Positions 8,800 through 17,635 of a stretch of DNA of 64,000 nucleotides are shown piece by piece (position 1 is the stretch's first letter; every line of letters starts with the position of its first letter). The notes under the pieces were generated by a model. That model saw nothing but the letters and a program-made list of their open reading frames with translations. It was not told the DNA's origin and did no database searches. Both the position numbers and the translations under genes were made by a program. The stretch spans positions 1 to 64,000 of the forward strand of contig SAQR01000019.1 in NCBI GenBank assembly GCA_004020365.1, in the 5' to 3' direction. This DNA is from Mesorhizobium sp. GTDB taxonomy: Bacteria > Pseudomonadota > Alphaproteobacteria > Rhizobiales > Rhizobiaceae.

Positions 8800-8873
8800 A
8801 TGCATGTCGTTATCGCAAAACCGCTGCACACCCTCGGGTCAGGCCCGAGGGCATGCTTTTGCGCGACATGCAT
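8800..8873. repeat. Rhizobial intergenic palindromic repeat with nested hairpin
   Basis: Perfect outer arms ATGCATGTCG / CGACATGCAT (8800-8809 and 8864-8873), inner GCAAAA / TTTTGC, and a central CCCTCGGG / CCCGAGGG hairpin. The form matches a palindrome I recall as frequent in Mesorhizobium and relatives. It lies between the gntR stop and the copper cluster and could act as a bidirectional terminator. Confidence 0.65.
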
Positions 8874-8968
8874 TAAAGCGCCGCGTTGCCGCAGTGGTGA
8901 TTTGGCGATTTTCCGCCCGCAGGCCGCGTGCTAGATATCTTGCCGTTGCTGCGTGAAGAGGCAGGCCT

Positions 8969-9352
8969 TTGAATATCCGGCGGAGACGATGGAGCATGCC
9001 GGCGGCGTTCGCCGCGGCTTATTTGCTCGTGCTCCAGTCGGTGCTTGGCGCATTCGCCTTCGGCATCGGGCCGGACGTTTCGCAACGCGACGCTTTCGGC
9101 AACGTCATCTGCACCCAGGAGGGCGCGGCCCAGCTTCCCGACGGCGACCCGCACCAGCAGCACATGCCGGCTTGCTGCATGCCTGGCTGCGGCATGGCTT
9201 CGGCTGTCTACGTGCCGCCGCCCGCTGCCGCCACGCTGTCCGGCAATTCTTCCGTCGAAACCGTCGCCTTTGTGCTGCCGGCATTCAGGCATCTCGACTT
9301 TGCCCGCGACCGCTCTCCGTCGAATCCGCGCGCGCCTCCGGTGACGGCCTGA
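8969..9352 (+). CDS. DUF2946-like small exported protein, copper cluster
   Basis: A 127-residue protein with an N-terminal hydrophobic segment (about 10-31) and a central cysteine/methionine/histidine-rich motif HQQHMPACCMPGCGM (about 63-77) suited to metal binding. The start is taken as TTG at 8969 with GAGGCAGG just upstream; ATG at 8996 is an alternative that still gives a signal anchor. DUF2946-type proteins often sit with copper-handling genes, and here PCu(A)C, YcnI and CopCD genes follow. Molecular function is not established. Confidence 0.7.
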   Translation: MNIRRRRWSMPAAFAAAYLLVLQSVLGAFAFGIGPDVSQRDAFGNVICTQEGAAQLPDGDPHQQHMPACCMPGCGMASAVYVPPPAAATLSGNSSVETVAFVLPAFRHLDFARDRSPSNPRAPPVTA

Positions 9353-9456
9353 TCCGTTCCAGTTCGCCTTGCGGAATTTTTCGCGGGCGAATTCGTTCAA
9401 CATCGAAACTGTTCGCGACCGGCCGACGGCGCGATTTCTCAGTTCCTGGAGCTATC

Positions 9457-9996
9457 ATGTCTCACACTTTTCGCGCGCGGCTCGGCCGCAACAGCTCGTT
9501 CCTGCGCCTTTTCGAGGGGCTACTCGGCGTCACCGTATTCCTCCTCGCCCTGCTGTTCGTCAGCCCCCAGGCCGTTTTCGCGCATGAGTTCAGGGTTGGC
9601 GATCTCGAGATCGTGCATCCCTGGTCGCGCGCCACGCCACCGGGCGCCAAAGTGGCCGGCGGCTACTTCACCATGACCAACACCGGCAGTTCGCCGGACC
9701 GGCTGCTGTCGATCTCCTCGGAAATTTCGGCCAAGGCCGAACTGCATGAGATGGGTGTCAAGGACGGCGTCATGACAATGCGGCCGGTCAGCGGCGGCCT
9801 CGAAATCCCGGCCGGCGGCAAGGTCGCGCTGGCGCCCGGCGGCTATCATCTGATGTTCGTCGGGTTGAAGCAGCAGCCCAAGCAAGGCGAGACGTTTCCC
9901 GCCACGCTGACCTTCGAGAAGGCCGGCACGGTGACCGTCGAGTTCGCCGTCGAGGGCATGGGCGAAACGGGCGGCATGCACGACCATGCCAATTGA
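9457..9996 (+). CDS. Periplasmic copper chaperone PCu(A)C (DUF461)
   Basis: A 179-residue protein with a signal sequence ending near VFAHE (about 42) and a PCu(A)C core: IVHPWSRATPPGAKVAGGY, then LHEM and MTMRPV, with a late YHLMF. The His/Met residues fit the family's Cu(I)-binding H-x(n)-M pattern. Such proteins deliver copper to the CuA centre of cytochrome oxidase in the periplasm. The start at 9457 gives a clean signal peptide. It is followed 60 bp later by the YcnI-family gene in the same orientation. A histidine-containing tail (GGMHDHAN) may add metal-binding capacity. Confidence 0.92.
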   Translation: MSHTFRARLGRNSSFLRLFEGLLGVTVFLLALLFVSPQAVFAHEFRVGDLEIVHPWSRATPPGAKVAGGYFTMTNTGSSPDRLLSISSEISAKAELHEMGVKDGVMTMRPVSGGLEIPAGGKVALAPGGYHLMFVGLKQQPKQGETFPATLTFEKAGTVTVEFAVEGMGETGGMHDHAN

Positions 9997-10056
9997 TCCG
10001 GCCAAAAGCTTAAATTCGTAACCAGAAGCATCATTATGGAAATCAGAGAGACCATC

Positions 10057-10575
10057 ATGAACAAGTATCTTTTGTCGGCGTGCGCGTTTCTCGTCTTCGG
10101 GACGGGTGCAGCTTTCGCCCATGTCACGCTCGAAACCCAGGAAGCGCCTGTCGGCTCGACCTACAAGGCGATCCTGCGCGTGCCGCATGGCTGCGAGGGC
10201 AAGGCGACGACCGCCGTGCGCGTGCAAATCCCAGAAGGGGTGATTTCGGTAAAGCCGATGCCGAAGCCGGGCTGGACGCTGCAGGCCAAGCAAGGCAGAT
10301 ACGAAAAGTCTTACCAGCTCCACGGCCAGACGGTGACATCAGGTGCCAAGCAAATCGACTGGAGCGGCGGCAGCCTGCCGGACGAATTCTACGACGAATT
10401 CGTCTTCCGCGGGACACTGGCGGCGGATCTGCCGGCCGGCCAAATTCTCTATTTCCCGGTGGTGCAGGAATGCGAAGGCGCCGCCGAACGCTGGATCGAG
10501 ATTCCAGCGGCCGGCCAGGACGGGGATGCGCTGGAATATCCGGCGCCTGGCCTCAAGCTGCTCCCGCAGAAGTGA
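10057..10575 (+). CDS. YcnI/DUF1775-family periplasmic protein, copper related
   Basis: A 172-residue exported protein with a signal peptide (about 1-22, ending AFAH). The mature protein starts with histidine (HVTLETQEAP), which in studied YcnI proteins is a copper ligand. Other family features are VPHGCEG, KPMPKPGW and YFPVVQECEG. ATG 10057 is preceded by GAGAG; an ATG seven codons upstream (10036) lacks a good site. It lies between PCu(A)C and CopC-CopD, a common association. A strong terminator follows, so CopCD may have its own promoter or depend on read-through. Confidence 0.9.
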   Translation: MNKYLLSACAFLVFGTGAAFAHVTLETQEAPVGSTYKAILRVPHGCEGKATTAVRVQIPEGVISVKPMPKPGWTLQAKQGRYEKSYQLHGQTVTSGAKQIDWSGGSLPDEFYDEFVFRGTLAADLPAGQILYFPVVQECEGAAERWIEIPAAGQDGDALEYPAPGLKLLPQK

Positions 10576-10582
10576 TTTTTTG

Positions 10583-10635
10583 GCGGCGCGCTTTGTTCGG
10601 CGCTTTGTTCGAAAGAGCGCGCCGCTGTTTTTTTT
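10583..10635 (+). terminator. Rho-independent terminator after the YcnI gene
   Basis: A 10-bp GC stem GCGGCGCGCT (10583-10592) / AGCGCGCCGC (10616-10625) is followed by TG and eight T residues (10628-10635). It sits between the YcnI stop (10575) and the CopC-CopD start (10647). Confidence 0.85.
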
Positions 10636-10646
10636 ATGGCCGTGAC

Positions 10647-12272
10647 ATGAGCGCTGCATCCCTGCTGCGAACGGTCTGCACAGCCGGCCGATTTGCGATG
10701 TGCCTGCTGGCTGCGATCGTGCTGCTTGCCGCCATTACCGCGCCAGGTCAGGCCTTCGCCCACGCGGCGCTGGTCACAACCGAGCCGACGGACGGCGCCG
10801 TGCTGGCGCAGAGCCCGGCGCAGTTCTCGCTGACTTTTAGCGAGCCGGTGTCACCGCTGGTGCTGGCCTTGGTGCGGCCCGATGGAACGCCGGTTCCGCT
10901 GAGGTCCTTTCGGCTCAATGGCCAGACGCTCGACATCGACAATCCGCAAAGGCTCGGATCCGGCACGCATGTGCTGAGCTGGCGGGTGATTTCCGCGGAT
11001 GGTCATCCCGTCGGCGGCTCGGTGCTGTTTTCGATCGGCGCGCCGAGTGCGGCGCCGGCAGTCTCCGAAGCCGTCGACCGGGGCCTGAGGTCGGCGATCT
11101 GGATCGGAAAGGTCTTTCTCTATGTCGGCCTCTTTCTCGGCGTCGGCGGCGCCTTCGCCATCGCCTGGCTGGCGCAAGGCGGGCGTGCCGGCCGCCGCTT
11201 CGTCATCGCCGCGATCCTGTGCGGCCTCGTCGCGGCGCCGTTGTCGCTCGGCTTGCAGGGACTGGACGCGCTCGGTGCACCGTTCGCCCGGCTGGCGCGG
11301 CCAGGCGTCTGGCAGGCTGGGTTCGGCACCAGCTTCGGCTGGACGGTGCTGGTCGCGCTGGTGGCGCTCGGGCTTGGCCTGCTGTCGCTGGTCGGGCGGC
11401 GCGGCGGCGCAAAGCTGTTTGCCCTAGCCGGCCTGGCCGGCGTCGGCGCCGCCCTCGCCGCCAGCGGACATGCAAGTGCTGCCGAACCGCAATGGCTGAC
11501 ACGGCCGATGGTGTTTCTGCACGGCGCCGGAATCGCGTTCTGGGCCGGGGCGCTGGCGCCGCTCGGTCTCACTATCAGGCGGAAGCCGGCCGAGGCCGCG
11601 GCTTTCCTGCGCCGGTTTTCCCAGGCGATCCTGCCTGTCGTGGCCGTGCTTGCGGCCACTGGCTTCGTGCTGGCCGTCACTCAGGTGCAGGCGCCCGCAG
11701 CTTTGCTCGAGACCGCCTATGGCCGGCTGCTGCTGGTCAAGCTGGCGCTGCTGTTCTTTCTGTTTACGCTTGCCGCCACCAACCGCTGGAAGCTGACCGG
11801 TCCGGCGCAAGCGGGAGAGACGGAAGCACAGAGGAGGCTGGTCCGCTCGATCGGCATTGAAATGCTGATCGTTCTGGCGATTTTTGGCGTTGCCGCCGGC
11901 TGGCGCTTCACGCCGCCGCCACGCGCCCTGGCGATCGCTGCGGCGCAGCCGGCTTCGGTGCATATCCACACGCCGAAGGCGATGGCCGACCTCAGCATCA
12001 CGCCCGGCCATGTTGGGCCGGTTGCCGCCTCGATCGTCATTATGACCGGGGATTTCGGCCCGCTCGGCGCAAACCAGGTGACGTTGGTGCTGTCAAAACC
12101 CGACTCCGGCATCGAGCCAATCAAGCGCGCGGCGACAAAGCGCGACGACGGCACCTGGCGCATCGACGGTCTCGTCATTCCGGTTCCCGGCCGATGGGCG
12201 GCGCGGCTCGATATCCTCGTCTCGGATTTCGAGATGGTGAAGATCGAGGCGCCGATCGATATAAGGCGATGA
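10647..12272 (+). CDS. CopC-CopD fusion, copper resistance/transport membrane protein
   Basis: A 541-residue protein. After a signal segment (about 10-40) a CopC-like beta-domain starts at HAALVTTEPTDG and ends near GGSVLFSIG (about 130). It keeps the N-terminal His and SADGHPVGG motif that bind copper in CopC. A CopD-type domain with many transmembrane segments follows (about 150-430), then a soluble extracytoplasmic tail. CopC is periplasmic and CopD is the inner-membrane partner; here they are fused. The start just behind a strong terminator is notable. The substrate is copper by family; direction of transport is not certain. Confidence 0.88.
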   Translation: MSAASLLRTVCTAGRFAMCLLAAIVLLAAITAPGQAFAHAALVTTEPTDGAVLAQSPAQFSLTFSEPVSPLVLALVRPDGTPVPLRSFRLNGQTLDIDNPQRLGSGTHVLSWRVISADGHPVGGSVLFSIGAPSAAPAVSEAVDRGLRSAIWIGKVFLYVGLFLGVGGAFAIAWLAQGGRAGRRFVIAAILCGLVAAPLSLGLQGLDALGAPFARLARPGVWQAGFGTSFGWTVLVALVALGLGLLSLVGRRGGAKLFALAGLAGVGAALAASGHASAAEPQWLTRPMVFLHGAGIAFWAGALAPLGLTIRRKPAEAAAFLRRFSQAILPVVAVLAATGFVLAVTQVQAPAALLETAYGRLLLVKLALLFFLFTLAATNRWKLTGPAQAGETEAQRRLVRSIGIEMLIVLAIFGVAAGWRFTPPPRALAIAAAQPASVHIHTPKAMADLSITPGHVGPVAASIVIMTGDFGPLGANQVTLVLSKPDSGIEPIKRAATKRDDGTWRIDGLVIPVPGRWAARLDILVSDFEMVKIEAPIDIRR

Positions 12273-12428
12273 GGACCAGCCGGCAGTCTGCGCAAGACAT
12301 TTCGGCCAGGCGGTTGACGCCGCGCTGAAGGCTCGTCAAACATCGCGGCAAAGAATGGCATCCCGACAACCATGGGCGTCGCCACAAATCGCCGCCTCAA
12401 CAAAAGATCCGAAAGCAGGGAAGAAACG

Positions 12429-13856
12429 ATGGAAAAAGCCGAAATCGGCCTGATCGGGCTTGGCACGATGGGCTCCAACCTGGCGCTCAATATCGCCGAG
12501 AAGGGCCACCGTATAGCCGTTTTCAACCGCACCGCGGCGCGCACCGACGCCTTTGTTGAGAATGCCGGCGCGCTCAGAGATATGGTCGTGCCCTGCTACA
12601 GCCTGGAGGAACTCGCCGCCGCAATCCGGCCGCCGCGGCCGATCATCATCATGGTGCTGGCCGGCAAGCCGGTCGACGAGCAGATCGCGGCGCTGCGCGG
12701 CGTGTTGTCGGCCAACGACATCGTCATCGATGCCGGCAATGCCAATTTCCGCGACACGATGCGGCGCTTCTCAGAACTTTCCGATTCGGGTCTCACCTTC
12801 ATCGGCATGGGCGTGTCCGGCGGCGAGGAGGGCGCGCGCCATGGGCCGTCGATCATGGTCGGCGGCACGGAACAGTCCTGGAAACGCGTCGAAAAGGTGC
12901 TGACCGCCATTTCGGCCAAGTTCAGGGATGAGCCCTGTGCGGCATGGCTTGGCACCGATGGCGCGGGGCATTTCGTCAAGACCATCCATAACGGCATCGA
13001 ATATGCCGACATGCAGATGATCGCCGAGATCTACGGCATTTTGCGCGACGGCTTAAGCATGGGACCGAGAGAGATCGCACAGGTGTTTGCCGGCTGGAAC
13101 AAGGGCCGGCTCAACTCCTATCTGATCGAGATCACCGCCAAGGTGCTGGCCGCCGACGATCCGAAGACAGGCCAGCCGGTAGTCGATATCATCCTCGACC
13201 GCGCCGGCCAGAAGGGCACCGGCAAATGGTCGGTCATCGAGGCGCAGCAGCTCGGCATTCCGGCCACCGCGATCGAGGCCGCGGTGGCGGCGCGCGTGCT
13301 GTCGTCGATCAAGGACGAGCGCCTGGCCGCCGAAAAGGCCTATGGCAAAGGTGGCGTGACCACGATTTCCGCAGACAAGGACGCGCTACTTGGCGATCTC
13401 GAACTGGCGCTGTTCGCCGGCAAGATCGCTGCCTATGCGCAAGGCTTCGCGGTGATGAGCGGCGCGTCGAAGGAATTCAACTGGAACCTGCCGATGCCGA
13501 CCATCGCCAAGATCTGGCGGGCCGGCTGCATCATCCGCTCGCAATTGCTGGACACGATGGCGGAAGCCTTCGGCACCGGCGGGGCGGCCACCAATCTTTT
13601 GATGGCACCAGCCTTCATCGCGATGATGCAGGAAGCGCATCCATCGCTGCGGCGCATCGTGGCAAGGGCGTCGGAGGCCGGCTCGCCGGTGCCGGCGCTG
13701 TCGTCGGCGCTTGCCTATTTCGACAGCTATCGCCAGGGCCGCGGCACCTCGAACCTGATCCAGGCGCAACGCGATTTCTTCGGCGCGCACGGCTTCGAGC
13801 GCATCGACGGGCCGGGCGCATTCCATGGCCCTTGGGGGAGAGGAGCGGGCGGCTAG
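12429..13856 (+). CDS. gnd: 6-phosphogluconate dehydrogenase, decarboxylating
   Basis: A 475-residue cytosolic enzyme oxidising 6-phosphogluconate to ribulose 5-phosphate and CO2 with NAD(P)+. The N-terminal Rossmann motif is GLIGLGTMGSNLALNIAE. GVSGGEEGARHGPSIM (about 127-142) and HFVKTIHNGIEYADMQ with the catalytic Lys and nearby His/Asn follow, then DRAGQKGTGKWS and a late RDFFGAHGFERID. AGGGAAGA precedes the chosen ATG. The last 138 bp recur as a 5'-truncated copy at 40392-40529, so the 3' end here may have been supplied by an incoming island. The C-terminus (WGRGAGG) differs from that encoded by the distant copy because of a 1-bp indel. Confidence 0.96.
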   Translation: MEKAEIGLIGLGTMGSNLALNIAEKGHRIAVFNRTAARTDAFVENAGALRDMVVPCYSLEELAAAIRPPRPIIIMVLAGKPVDEQIAALRGVLSANDIVIDAGNANFRDTMRRFSELSDSGLTFIGMGVSGGEEGARHGPSIMVGGTEQSWKRVEKVLTAISAKFRDEPCAAWLGTDGAGHFVKTIHNGIEYADMQMIAEIYGILRDGLSMGPREIAQVFAGWNKGRLNSYLIEITAKVLAADDPKTGQPVVDIILDRAGQKGTGKWSVIEAQQLGIPATAIEAAVAARVLSSIKDERLAAEKAYGKGGVTTISADKDALLGDLELALFAGKIAAYAQGFAVMSGASKEFNWNLPMPTIAKIWRAGCIIRSQLLDTMAEAFGTGGAATNLLMAPAFIAMMQEAHPSLRRIVARASEAGSPVPALSSALAYFDSYRQGRGTSNLIQAQRDFFGAHGFERIDGPGAFHGPWGRGAGG

Positions 13857-13862
13857 CGCCGC
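13724..13862 (+). repeat. Direct repeat, left copy (3' end of gnd)
   Basis: Matches 40392-40529 in the same orientation. The first 75 bp (13724-13798) are identical; the remainder has a few substitutions and one 1-bp indel. It forms the left boundary of the ~26.7-kb accessory segment. Confidence 0.9.
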
Positions 13863-13935
13863 AATTCGCACGCTTGGACACGCCCTTCAACGTGCCGCAG
13901 GTGGTGGTGTAGCTTTAGTCTTGCGGGGTGGCGAC

Positions 13936-14796
13936 CTACAGCTTCGCGAATTGTGCCATGGTGCTGTCGAAAACGCGCTTGGCCATTTCATCGAGCCCTA
14001 GTTTGCGGTGGCGTGCCGACAAGATTTCCGTTCCGTAGACGCCTTTGTAACCAGCGGCTCGAATTTCTCGCAAGAACGCCGGCACATCGAGCTCTCCCTC
14101 ACCGCAGAGTTCACGATGGTGGATAGTGTCTTCCCAGAGGTCGTCAACCGGCGGCGCTTTCAGGGCGTCATCGACCTCTACCGCTTTGATGAAGCGAGTA
14201 GGGACCTTGCGGATGTCGCTGAACGGAATTCCGCCGCGTGCCAGGTGCCAGATGTCCACCAGGAGGCCGCCGTTCGGCTGATCGGCTTCGCTGACAATGG
14301 CCAGGCCGGTCTCGATCGTGCGAACATTCGACCATGGCATGATCTCCAACACGATATCCGCGCCATAGACGGAGGCTTCTTGGCAGAGCTTTGCGAACTC
14401 AGCCGCCATAAGCGGAACATCCGCGGTCTGTTCATGAAAGCCGGGACCGATCTTGATATCCCGCAAACCGAGCTCCGCGGCGACATCGAATAACTGGCGG
14501 CGGAATTTGTCGGATTCCTTGCGCTTCTCGTCGTTGCGATACCAGTTCAGCAAGAACTCGATCTCGAGATATTTCATCCCGTTTGCCTTCAGGATGCGCT
14601 TCATTTCCGCAAAGCCAATCTTGCTCTGCGTGGCCATCGTGTCCTCGTAGTGAAGTCCGAAGCCCTTAAAGCCGGCCCGCGCTGCCGCCTCCACCCTGTC
14701 CTTGAATGGAAACGGGCTTATCTCGACTGGGCCAAGAGGGTAAACGTCGCCTGACAGGGCGAAATACGAGATCAAAAGTTCGACATCTTCAGCCAC
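13936..14796 (-). CDS. Sugar phosphate isomerase/epimerase-like TIM barrel (AP_endonuc_2 / IolE-like superfamily)
   Basis: A protein of about 286 residues in the xylose-isomerase-like TIM-barrel superfamily. The start begins ELLISYFALSGDVYP soon after the N-terminus. Possible metal-binding positions are Glu in YLEIEFLL, VLEIMPW, LLVDIWHLARGG (Asp/His) and a late YGTEIL. I chose GTG at 14796, which has AGGAT upstream and fits family N-termini; an ATG at 14859 is possible. Members include isomerases, epimerases and inosose dehydratase. It is divergent from the first importer of the hydroxyquinol segment, so a role in the upper pathway, perhaps as a dehydratase, is inferred. Confidence 0.78.
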   Translation of the reverse strand: MAEDVELLISYFALSGDVYPLGPVEISPFPFKDRVEAAARAGFKGFGLHYEDTMATQSKIGFAEMKRILKANGMKYLEIEFLLNWYRNDEKRKESDKFRRQLFDVAAELGLRDIKIGPGFHEQTADVPLMAAEFAKLCQEASVYGADIVLEIMPWSNVRTIETGLAIVSEADQPNGGLLVDIWHLARGGIPFSDIRKVPTRFIKAVEVDDALKAPPVDDLWEDTIHHRELCGEGELDVPAFLREIRAAGYKGVYGTEILSARHRKLGLDEMAKRVFDSTMAQFAKL

Positions 14797-15066
14797 GATC
14801 TTTGCTATCCTATCAGTTATGAGCCGCGCCCCCCGCCAGTCTGACCAAGTCAATATCATGCCACTTGGCGAAAGAAAGTAAGCTGTTTAAGAAACACTTT
14901 TGCAGCCACCGCAATAAGTTCGCGCCTTTCGGCATCCCGAAGAACCCGCACTAATCTGGCTGCTTCAAAGTTTTTTGCGCTGGATGCAAGACTGTTTCCC
15001 TATGGCACGCCTTTATCCCGTCCGATGGGAATGGCATGAATCGAGAGCCATCAAGGGAGGTAGATT

Positions 15067-16079
15067 GTGAATAAGCTACTCAAATCAATGCTCGCCACGA
15101 CGGTCTTCGTCTCAGCGGCCGGCTTTGCGTCGCTAGGTTATGCGGCCGAGAAAATGAAGCTCGGTCTCTCGATGCCTACGCTGAACACTCCGTTTTTCAC
15201 CGTTCTGGTGAACGCAGCCACCGATGAGGCCAAAGCGGTCGGCGGAGAGGTCGTGCAAACGACGAACGCAAACAGGGACGCGAGCCAGCAGGTGACGGAT
15301 TTCCGCAACCTGATCAGTGCTGGCGCAAACGTGATCCTGGCCGGCGTCGTGGATCGCGCTGCTATCAAGCCAGCGCTCAACTACGCAAAGAGCCGCAAGG
15401 TTCCGGTGGTCATCGTCGACGACAAGCCTGCCGCCGGCGAGGTCTACGCAGTTGTGCGTGCCGACAATCTCGAAATGGGAGCTCGCGCAGCAGAAGCTCT
15501 TACCGCCGCCATGGGCGACAGGAAGGGCACGGTCCTTCAAATCACCGGCGCGTTGACAACCACCAACGGCCGCAATCGCAAGGACGGCTTCGACAAGGCC
15601 TTCAAAAAAGCCTCAGATGCAAAAATCATTGAACAGACCGCCAACTGGGACGGTCCGACAAGCGCGAATGTTGCGCTCACCGTCATGAGCGGCAATCCTG
15701 ACATCGCCGGCATCTATCTGGCGACGGATACTCTCTACTATGATCCGGTCTCTTCGGCATTGAAGTCCCGTAGCCGCCTCGTTCCGGCTGGCCAATCGGG
15801 TCACATCGCCATGGTCGCGATCGACGGTGGCTCGGGTGCCCTGAAGGCAATCCGCGAGGGCTTCCTGGACGCCACCATTCTCAGCCTGTTGTGGACTACG
15901 CCAAGCACGGCGTCGACTATCTCCATGCTGCACTCGACGGAAAGCCGATGAAAGAAGGCCCAACCGATCACAGCAGCACGGTGGTGAAGGACGGCGCGTA
16001 TTTCGTCGACGAACTGCCATCGCCGATTATCACCAAAGCGAACGTCGACGATAAAAGCCTCTGGGGCAACGCGAAGTAG
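15067..16079 (+). pseudogene. Sugar ABC transporter substrate-binding protein, single-base frameshift
   Basis: A signal peptide (about 1-27, ending GYAAE) leads into a Peripla_BP_4 domain: LGLSMPTLNTPFFTVLVNAA, ANVILAGVVDRAAI, VVIVDDKPAAGEVYAVV, GSGALKAIREGF. The frame is lost at about 15880-15882, after DATIL. The rest of the protein (QPVVDYAKHGVDYL to the stop at 16079) continues in the next frame, as expected if one base were missing. Joined, the length would be about 337 residues, normal for the family. Either a recent inactivating deletion or a sequencing error. ATPase and permease genes follow immediately and look intact. Confidence 0.85.
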
Positions 16080-16117
16080 TCATGGCCGCTCGCCCCGAAT
16101 ATTCGAAGGCGTCGGCG

Positions 16118-17635
16118 ATGTCCGAGCAGATCGTCAAGATCGACGGCGCCGTCAAACGCTTCGGCGGGACCACCGCTCTCAATGGGTTGTCCATGGAGAT
16201 TAGACGGGGCGAGTCGCATGGCCTCATCGGCCGCAATGGCGCCGGGAAATCTACGCTCGTATCAATCCTCACGGGCTTGAGGGCGATCGATTCCGGGACC
16301 TTCCTGCTGAACGGCTCAGCGCCGCCGGCGCTGAGCGATCGAAACGCGTGGCGTGAGGCGGTAGCCTGCGTCTATCAGCATCGAACTCTCGTTCCCGACC
16401 TCAGCGTCGCCGAGAACCTCTACCTTGGGCGATACCAACGCAAACGGATGATTTCTTGGCGCGCTTTGAACCAGGAAGCCGCAGCGGCCCTGGAGAGTTG
16501 GAACATTCCCATCCTCCCCACTACTCAGGTCAGAGACCTCGGTGTCGGGGAAGCACAAATGGTGGAGATAGCGCGCGCCCTCAACCAAGGCTCGCGGTTC
16601 GTTATCCTCGATGAACCGACTGCTCAGCTTATCGCAAGCGAGATCGATCAATTGGTATCGCGGGTCAATGAGCTGCGAGAGCGAGGGGTGACGTTCCTTT
16701 TTATCTCGCATCACTTGGATGAGGTGCCGCGAGTGTGTGACGCCGTGACTGTGCTCCGTAACGGTCGCGATGTTCTGCATGGAGACGCGCAAAAGCTCCC
16801 TACTGCGCAGATCGTGTCTGCCATGGTAGGTGATGAGGCGACAGGCATCGCTCTAACCGCCAGCGAACACGTAGCGCGGCCAGCGCTGGCCCCCGAAACG
16901 CCGGTTGTTCTCAAGGCGCGAGTTAAGGTGGACGGTTGCCAGGACGCACTGGAACTCTCGCTCCGCGCCGGAGAGGTCGTCGGATTCGCCGGACATTCTG
17001 GCTCAGGTTCTCGCCATATGGCGCTCGCACTAGCGGGACACATTTCGAAGTGGTCGGGCGAGATAGTGCTGAACGGCAAAAGCGTGTCCAAGCCTTGGAA
17101 TCCCAGGACAGCGGTCGAGCGGGGCATGGCGCTTTTGCCAGAGGATCGCATCAAAACCGGCCTCGTGGGCTCAATGTCCATTGAGGACAACATCACTCTA
17201 CCGTCCCTCAAGGCATTTTCGAAACGCGTTCTCATCGACCGGCGGGCTCGCAGAAAATTTGCGGAAGGCAATCGCGCAGATCTCGGAATTGTCTGTCATT
17301 CGATAAAGCAAGGCGTCGGAGAATTGAGTGGTGGTAACCAGCAAAAGGTGTTGCTGGGTTCAGCTCTCAGCAGCAACCCATCCGTGCTTATCCTCCTTCA
17401 CCCAACCGCCGGCGTCGACATCGCCTCGAAGGCGACAATCCTCGACATTGTCGAACGGCGCCGTCGGGATGGATTGGGCGTCATCCTCGTCAGCGACGAA
17501 CCTGAGGAACTTGCATTCTGCGATCGTGTCCAAGTCTGGGTTCGCGGGAGGAAAGTTATCGAAAAAAGCGGGATGAGCGAGGAAGAACTCGTGTCCGCGA
17601 TGGAAGGATTCCATCTATCTCCGGAGTTATCATGA
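16118..17635 (+). CDS. Sugar ABC transporter ATP-binding protein, RbsA-like, with altered second Walker B
   Basis: A 505-residue double-NBD ATPase. NBD1 has Walker A GRNGAGKST, signature-like LGVGEAQ and Walker B FVILDEPTAQL. NBD2 has a degenerate P-loop (GFAGHSGSGS), an intact signature LSGGNQQK, but LILLHPTAGVD where LILDEPT is usual. Both the Walker B Asp and the catalytic Glu of NBD2 are therefore replaced. I chose ATG 16118 (GAAGG upstream), giving family length; an in-frame ATG at 16082 would add 12 residues. It follows the frameshifted binding-protein gene and overlaps the permease by 4 bp. Confidence 0.88.
   Translation: MSEQIVKIDGAVKRFGGTTALNGLSMEIRRGESHGLIGRNGAGKSTLVSILTGLRAIDSGTFLLNGSAPPALSDRNAWREAVACVYQHRTLVPDLSVAENLYLGRYQRKRMISWRALNQEAAAALESWNIPILPTTQVRDLGVGEAQMVEIARALNQGSRFVILDEPTAQLIASEIDQLVSRVNELRERGVTFLFISHHLDEVPRVCDAVTVLRNGRDVLHGDAQKLPTAQIVSAMVGDEATGIALTASEHVARPALAPETPVVLKARVKVDGCQDALELSLRAGEVVGFAGHSGSGSRHMALALAGHISKWSGEIVLNGKSVSKPWNPRTAVERGMALLPEDRIKTGLVGSMSIEDNITLPSLKAFSKRVLIDRRARRKFAEGNRADLGIVCHSIKQGVGELSGGNQQKVLLGSALSSNPSVLILLHPTAGVDIASKATILDIVERRRRDGLGVILVSDEPEELAFCDRVQVWVRGRKVIEKSGMSEEELVSAMEGFHLSPELS

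Noticed and set aside
12273-12428. Upstream start for gnd at 12372
   Set aside because: The extra 19 residues are not part of the family, while ATG 12429 has a good ribosome site and begins the Rossmann fold.
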